Assembly: GCA_017618935.1 (NCBI GenBank)
Contig: JAFZTG010000180.1
Location: forward strand, 1-19,857
From: Bacteroidales bacterium
GTDB lineage: Bacteria; Bacteroidota; Bacteroidia; Bacteroidales; UBA1715
Direction of reading: 5' to 3'
DNA: 19,857 nucleotides
Position numbers and translations under genes: made by a program
Shown: in pieces, positions 15,316 through 19,857 of the stretch
Layout of the letters: each line of letters starts with the position of its first letter
Numbering within the stretch: the stretch's first letter is position 1
Notes under the pieces: generated by a model
What the model was told of the DNA's origin: nothing
Seen by the model: the letters and a program-made list of their open reading frames with translations, nothing else
Database searches by the model: none

Positions 15316-16236
15316 ATGGGATTTTTTAACACAATAGGAAAACCGTTTCGGTTGCTGAAAAATAAGTTTCTGTCTTTTCTGCACAATAATTATTTGAAGG
15401 AAAAGCTGAACTCAATCATTTTTGGCTCCGACACGCCGGCAGGCAAGATGTTCGATGTCGTGTTATTCATCACTATCTTGTTGAGTGTCATAATCATAAT
15501 ATTGGAGAGTATGCACTTTTTCCCGGATTCAATGCGTACCGTACTCCGTGTGCTGGAATGGGTTTTCACGGCAGTCTTCACTTTTGAATATCTTGCCCGA
15601 GTTTATTGTATGGAACGCCCCAGAACGTATATTTTCAGTTTTTGGGGAATCATAGATTTGTTGGCGACCTTGCCAAGTTATATGGGAATCTTTTTCGCTG
15701 GGGCTCAAAGTCTTATGGCTATAAGAATTTTCCGTCTTCTGCGAATTTTCCGTATTTTTAAGTTATTCTCGTTCTTGAACGAAGGCAACCTGCTGCTTAT
15801 GTCGCTGAAACAAAGCAAGCATAAGATTATCATCTTCTTTTTGTTCGCCCTTATTCTGGTCATTTCTATTGGAACGGTTATGTATATCGTTGAAAATGGC
15901 AAGAATCCGAACGGATTTGAGGATATACCTAACAGTATTTATTGGGCAATTGTGACAATGACGACGGTAGGTTATGGCGATATAGCCCCTTGTACCACTC
16001 TCGGTCGATTCCTTTCCGCTCTTATCATGTTGTTGGGTTACACCGTTTTAGCCGTTCCGACAGGTATTTTCTCGGTTTCCTTGATGAACGAGGATAAAAA
16101 GCGAAGAACGAAGGTTTGTCCTCATTGTCAGGAACATACCCAAAATCCCGAAGCGAAATTTTGTAGTCATTGTGGAAAGAAATTCGAAACTTCGGATGCC
16201 ACTGATTTACATACCGATGATAACGAATACAAATAA
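15316..16236 (+). CDS. Voltage-gated potassium channel with C-terminal zinc ribbon
   Basis: This 306-residue Kv-type channel has helices S1 to S4 followed by a pore domain. S4 carries charges every third residue (Arg137, Arg140, Arg143, Arg146, Lys149, in RIFRLLRIFRIFK), a voltage-sensor pattern. The selectivity filter is TVGYGD (217-222), the classic potassium signature, followed by the S6 helix SALIMLLGYTVLAVPTGIFSV. The cytoplasmic tail has two Cys pairs: CPHC (268-271) and CSHC (283-286), a zinc-ribbon arrangement. Expected role: inner-membrane K+ conductance controlled by membrane potential and possibly by metal- or redox-sensing at the tail. The gene follows ybaK by 4 bases and precedes porU by 11, so it is embedded in the operon. 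No RCK/TrkA-N domain is present. Confidence 0.9.
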   Translation: MGFFNTIGKPFRLLKNKFLSFLHNNYLKEKLNSIIFGSDTPAGKMFDVVLFITILLSVIIIILESMHFFPDSMRTVLRVLEWVFTAVFTFEYLARVYCMERPRTYIFSFWGIIDLLATLPSYMGIFFAGAQSLMAIRIFRLLRIFRIFKLFSFLNEGNLLLMSLKQSKHKIIIFFLFALILVISIGTVMYIVENGKNPNGFEDIPNSIYWAIVTMTTVGYGDIAPCTTLGRFLSALIMLLGYTVLAVPTGIFSVSLMNEDKKRRTKVCPHCQEHTQNPEAKFCSHCGKKFETSDATDLHTDDNEYK

Positions 16237-16247
16237 TAAATTGAAAA

Positions 16248-19200
16248 TTGTTTCGTTGTAATATAAAATATCTCAACGTGTTACGGTGTACAAAGCATAT
16301 CAAGATTTGGTTGGTATCAATGGTTGTATTGGTATCAAATCTTGCTATTGCGCAATCTGCCTTGCAATCGGGAACGTGGGTGCAAGTATCTGTAACAGAA
16401 TCGGGAGTATATAAAATCACTTACGAAGATTTGGTGAGTTGGGGCTTTTCAGATATTTCGTCTGTTACCATCGTGGGAAATGGGGCAGGGGAATTGTCGT
16501 TAATCAATTCTGAATCACTGCCCGACACGTTGCATCCTGTCGCTGTTTTTATGGAGAAAGGTGCCGATAATGTGTTCAATAGCGGTGATTATGTGCTTTT
16601 TTATGGACAATCGCCACACGTTTGGAATTATGATTCGGAAACAAAACAATTTTTGCATGTTACACATACTTATAGCGAGAAAAACTATTATTTCGTGACG
16701 GTAAACTCGTCTCTGCAAAAAGGTATGACAACTGCTGAAAACAGTTCCTCGGCGACGAAAACCATATCGTCGTACGATTGTTTGCAAGCATACGAACAGA
16801 ATCTTGTTGCTCCGTTGCAGACGGGAAGAAACCGTTTTGAGTCGATTTCTTCGTCAAAAAGCATTTCGTTTGATTTTCCTCATATTCTTGCCGAAAATCC
16901 TGTTGAGATAACAGTGGCAATGGCTGGCCGTCATTCTTCTGCAGCAACGGCAACTGTTTCTGCTAATGGCACGGCGGTCGGAAATATCTCGTTTAGCGCC
17001 GCAACTACCAATAAGCCGTATGCTCGCTATGTTTCGCAGAAGTTTTCTTATTCGGCTTCGTCGTCTTCGGTTTCGCTGAATATTGCGTTAAACTATTCGG
17101 GAGCGAATAGTCGCGGATACCTCGATTTTTGCACGTTACACGCTCGTTGTGGTTTGCAGGTTGACGGAAATGCACAACTCATTTTTCGCGATATTGCCTC
17201 AATTGAGGAAGGAAAAAGTGGTGCTTTTGAAATTGCATCGTCTGAAAAAAAGTCTGTCTGGGATATTACTAATCCCGAAAATCCCAAAATTGTTCCCACA
17301 ACGTTTACAAGCAATATCACCCGTTTTTCCGCTTCTGTTAATGAACTTCACGAATATGTTGCTTTCTCGAATTCGTTTCGGAGCGTGACCTATGAGAAAC
17401 GTGTCGAAAATCAGGATATATTGTCGGACTATAATGCTGATATGATTATCGTTGCGAACGATGTGTTTCACGGTTATGCACAACAAATAGCCGATTTGCA
17501 TGCGAAGACTGACAATCTTAAAACAATTGTCGTTTCGCAGGAAGCGATTTGTACCGAGTTCTCGGCTGGTAGGAGGGATATTGCCGCAATTCGGAATTTC
17601 TTGCGATATGTGTATGAGCGAGGAAATAAAACGTTACGCTATGTGTTGCTGTTCGGGGATGGAATCTATACGAATGAAAGTATAGAATTAAATGGTAGTC
17701 AGATATTTACCTTTCAGACAAAGGAAAGTTTGGATGAAGACGGCTCCATTTGCTCCGATGACTTTTTTGCCTTGTTGGGTGCAGGCGATGGCGTTACCGC
17801 AAAAGATAGTTTTATTGGAGAAATTGATGTTGCTATCGGTCGTTTCCCCGTTTCCACGAAACAGCAGGCTAATGCTTTGACTTATAAAACAATACAATAT
17901 GCGACAAATCCATCATATCGTGGAAATTGGCAGACGAATCTTTGTTTTTTGGCAGATGATGCCGATGAAGGACAGACAATGCACATGGAGGATGCAAATG
18001 CGTTGTGCGACGACATAAATGCCTCATATCCGCAATATAATATTGATAAAATTTTTGCCGATGCGTATGAAGAGGTTCGAAGTGGTGCTGGCGAACGCTA
18101 TCCCGACGTAAATCTTGCCATTCACAATAGTTTGCAGAAGGGCTGTCTGATTTTTCATTATAGTGGGCATGGGAATGAAACAAGAATGATGGCGGAGTAT
18201 GCGATTGACGCGGCTATGATTGATTCATGGAACAACAAGGAAAAACTACCATTTTTTATTACAGCCGCGTGCAATATCGCTCATTTTGACTATGACGGTT
18301 CTTCTCTCGGTGAAAAACTTTTGGTGAAAGGAGACGGTGGAGGTATCGGTATTATCGGCGCGACACGATATTCCTATGCTTCGTCAAATTATACCTTGTG
18401 CGATAATATTTATCAGATGATTTTCTCGCGTGATGCAGAAAACAGAATACGCACAATTGGCGAAGCATTTCAGTTGGCAAAGGAAAAAACGAAAAATGAG
18501 ATTTACCAAAATAAACGTGTCTATATTTTATTGGCAGACCCAGCGTTACGCCTTGCCATTCCCGAGTATTCCGTCGCTTTGGATTCTATCAATGGAGAGG
18601 AGTCGGCAACGTTCTCTTCACCGATTAAGGCGTTGTCAACTATGCGCGTTTCTGGACATATTACTGATTTTGGAGGAACGGAACAAAACGATTTCAATGG
18701 CACGTTGTATGTAAAACTGTTCGATAAATCGCAGTCGATTTCTACGCTTGGAAATGACGGAAACGCTCCGTTGGTTTTTGATTCTTATTCTAACATTTTG
18801 TTTCAAGGGCTTGCAAGCGTGAAAAACGGACTTTTTTCGTTTGATATAAAGATTCCGCAAGATATTTATTATTACGACGGAAATGGAAAACTAAGCATTT
18901 TTGCCGCAAACGATTCGTTGCAAGCAGCCGGTGTGTATTTGAATTTGTTGATAAACGGAAGCGAAACCACTGCTGATGACGATTTTACGGGACCGAACAT
19001 TACGCTTTCGTTCGATAACAAGAAATTTGAAGATGGTGCCATGACGCATCAAAATCCTCGTCTTACCGTCTCGGTGACGGATTCTTCGGGGGTAAATGTC
19101 TCAAATGCCTCGTTCGGACACGGCATAACCTTGACGATTGATGACGATGAAGCAAATCAAATTTTGTTGAACGAATTCTTTTATGCTGATTTGAACACGT

Positions 19201-19643
19201 TTGTTTCGGGAAGTTTGCAATATCAATTGGAAAATTTAGAGGAAGGCGAGCATACACTCACCATTTCGGTGAGCGATGCATATAATAACGTCACGGAAGA
19301 AACGATACAATTTTATGTTGTTAATTCTCAAAATGTTACGCTCAAGAATCTCTATAATTATCCCAATCCTATGAGCGACAAAACGTATTTTCACTTTGAG
19401 CATAATCAGGCAGGGAGCGAGACCTCAGTCATTGTTCGTATTTACGACCGAAACGGTGAATTAGTGAGAACCATTGTTGCAGATGGTTCCTTGGTTGGAT
19501 TCTCGGAAGATGCGCTTTCGTGGGATGGTACGAGCAAGGGGGGAAACCCTATGCCGACAGGTATTTATCCATATACCATAGAAATTAAAACGATACAGGG
19601 AACTGTTCTTCGTGGCGAAAAGAAAATAATGCTTGTGCGATAG
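16248..19643 (+). CDS. porU: PorU-type T9SS sortase (C25 gingipain family)
   Basis: This protein of about 1131 residues matches the type IX secretion signal peptidase PorU, which removes the C-terminal sorting domain of cargo and attaches cargo to anionic LPS at the outer membrane. The C25 peptidase core has catalytic His641 in IFHYSGHGNE and Cys675 in FFITAACNIAHFD. The segment before it contains LLFGDG and the repeated IGRFPVST pattern. The C-terminal domain (from about NLYNYPNPMSDKTYF to the end GEKKIMLVR) is itself a T9SS sorting-domain type fold with YPNP and PTGIYPYTIE. A signal peptide ends SNLAIAQ. No ATG is available near the front: the frame opens at TTG 16248, and GTG 16278 gives a tidier leader. 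An in-frame TGA lies at 16242-16244. It is the last gene of the operon, 11 bases after the channel gene. Confidence 0.9.
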   Translation: MFRCNIKYLNVLRCTKHIKIWLVSMVVLVSNLAIAQSALQSGTWVQVSVTESGVYKITYEDLVSWGFSDISSVTIVGNGAGELSLINSESLPDTLHPVAVFMEKGADNVFNSGDYVLFYGQSPHVWNYDSETKQFLHVTHTYSEKNYYFVTVNSSLQKGMTTAENSSSATKTISSYDCLQAYEQNLVAPLQTGRNRFESISSSKSISFDFPHILAENPVEITVAMAGRHSSAATATVSANGTAVGNISFSAATTNKPYARYVSQKFSYSASSSSVSLNIALNYSGANSRGYLDFCTLHARCGLQVDGNAQLIFRDIASIEEGKSGAFEIASSEKKSVWDITNPENPKIVPTTFTSNITRFSASVNELHEYVAFSNSFRSVTYEKRVENQDILSDYNADMIIVANDVFHGYAQQIADLHAKTDNLKTIVVSQEAICTEFSAGRRDIAAIRNFLRYVYERGNKTLRYVLLFGDGIYTNESIELNGSQIFTFQTKESLDEDGSICSDDFFALLGAGDGVTAKDSFIGEIDVAIGRFPVSTKQQANALTYKTIQYATNPSYRGNWQTNLCFLADDADEGQTMHMEDANALCDDINASYPQYNIDKIFADAYEEVRSGAGERYPDVNLAIHNSLQKGCLIFHYSGHGNETRMMAEYAIDAAMIDSWNNKEKLPFFITAACNIAHFDYDGSSLGEKLLVKGDGGGIGIIGATRYSYASSNYTLCDNIYQMIFSRDAENRIRTIGEAFQLAKEKTKNEIYQNKRVYILLADPALRLAIPEYSVALDSINGEESATFSSPIKALSTMRVSGHITDFGGTEQNDFNGTLYVKLFDKSQSISTLGNDGNAPLVFDSYSNILFQGLASVKNGLFSFDIKIPQDIYYYDGNGKLSIFAANDSLQAAGVYLNLLINGSETTADDDFTGPNITLSFDNKKFEDGAMTHQNPRLTVSVTDSSGVNVSNASFGHGITLTIDDDEANQILLNEFFYADLNTFVSGSLQYQLENLEEGEHTLTISVSDAYNNVTEETIQFYVVNSQNVTLKNLYNYPNPMSDKTYFHFEHNQAGSETSVIVRIYDRNGELVRTIVADGSLVGFSEDALSWDGTSKGGNPMPTGIYPYTIEIKTIQGTVLRGEKKIMLVR

Positions 19644-19666
19644 GAATAGGAGCGTGTCTTTGCGAT

Positions 19667-19687
19667 TACGAAAGTTCGTATTTTTTT
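19667..19687 (+). terminator. Intrinsic terminator after porU
   Basis: TACGA (19667-19671) pairs with TCGTA (19676-19680) around loop AAGT, with a possible extra A-T pair. The stem is followed directly by TTTTTTT (19681-19687). It lies 24 bases after the porU stop and before the argF promoter, so it is a good end for the long transcription unit. Confidence 0.7.
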
Positions 19688-19728
19688 GTCTTGTTACATA
19701 AAAAAGATGTAGTATTTCCCCTTTTTGT

Positions 19729-19736
19729 TATTTTTG
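19729..19736 (+). promoter_or_regulatory. Candidate -7 element for argF
   Basis: TATTTTTG (TAnnTTTG) followed by CAAAAAA ends 18 bases before the argF ATG, downstream of the porU terminator. A -33 TTG at the correct distance was not found. Confidence 0.5.
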
Positions 19737-19754
19737 CAAAAAACGAATTGCGAT

Positions 19755-19857
19755 ATGAACTCACTTAAAGGGAAAAATTTCCTCAAATTATTGGATTTCA
19801 CTCCTGAAGAAATCCGCTATTTTCTTGACTTGGCAAAGAAATTGAAAGCCGATAAAA
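19755..19857 (+). CDS. argF: Ornithine (or related) carbamoyltransferase, 5' end only
   Basis: The frame opens at the ATG at 19755 and runs off the right edge after 34 codons. The visible N-terminus reads [20 protein letters not shown] and then [14 protein letters not shown]. This is the first-helix pattern of ornithine carbamoyltransferases ([12 protein letters not shown]). The enzyme transfers carbamoyl from carbamoyl phosphate to ornithine in arginine biosynthesis. The catalytic STRT and HPxQ motifs lie outside the window, so acetyl- or succinyl-ornithine variants known in Bacteroidetes cannot be excluded. It has its own candidate promoter and follows a terminator, so it is probably independent of porU. 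Confidence 0.75.
   Translation, partial: MNSLKGKNFLKLLDFTPEEIRYFLDLAKKLKADK

Overview
The window looks like a chromosomal segment from a member of the Bacteroidetes, most likely the order Bacteroidales. The evidence is the presence of type IX secretion (T9SS) genes (a Plug-type protein and a PorU-type sortase), Bacteroidetes-style -7 promoter elements (TAnnTTTG), no obvious Shine-Dalgarno sequences, LTAC/FIGC lipoproteins, and moderately AT-rich coding DNA. No phage, plasmid, CRISPR, rRNA or tRNA sequence was seen.

Left part (1-5193, plus strand): the 3' end of a T9SS Plug-domain gene; a small intergenic island with a 10-base direct repeat and two GTAGAGACG palindromes; engB (ribosome-assembly GTPase); ugd (UDP-glucose dehydrogenase); then a compact acyl carrier protein / ketosynthase / chain-length-factor trio. 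That trio has the composition of a minimal type II polyketide (aryl-polyene or flexirubin-like) synthase, with no tailoring genes next to it.

Middle part (5221-8671): two minus-strand genes, a secreted NTF2-like protein and a lipoprotein with ten WG repeats. A gene-poor gap of about 330 bases with two tandem hairpins follows, then a plus-strand pair of exported proteins of unknown function (a lipoprotein with an acidic stretch after its lipidated cysteine, and a small secreted protein, overlapping by 4 bases).

Right part (8698-19643, plus strand): a nearly gapless co-directional run, probably one long transcription unit. It contains an ABCG-like half-transporter with a TerB-like N-terminus (broken by an apparent one-base deletion near 10231), rbfA, a SAM methyltransferase with a hydrophobic tail, a LolC/LolE-type permease, a CvpA-family membrane protein, a YbaK-type aminoacyl-tRNA deacylase, a voltage-gated potassium channel with a zinc-ribbon tail, and the PorU sortase. 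A hairpin with a T-run closes the unit. The start of an ornithine carbamoyltransferase gene with its own promoter ends the window.

Themes: much of the window concerns envelope building and export (T9SS Plug and PorU, lipoproteins, a lipoprotein-type permease, an ABC exporter, UDP-glucuronate supply, a possible polyene lipid), interleaved with ribosome and translation-quality genes (engB, rbfA, ybaK). The points most worth checking are the isolated ACP-KS-CLF trio, the broken ABC gene, the long mixed operon ending in the T9SS sortase, and the near-constant placement of TAnnTTTG elements 18-21 bases before start codons.
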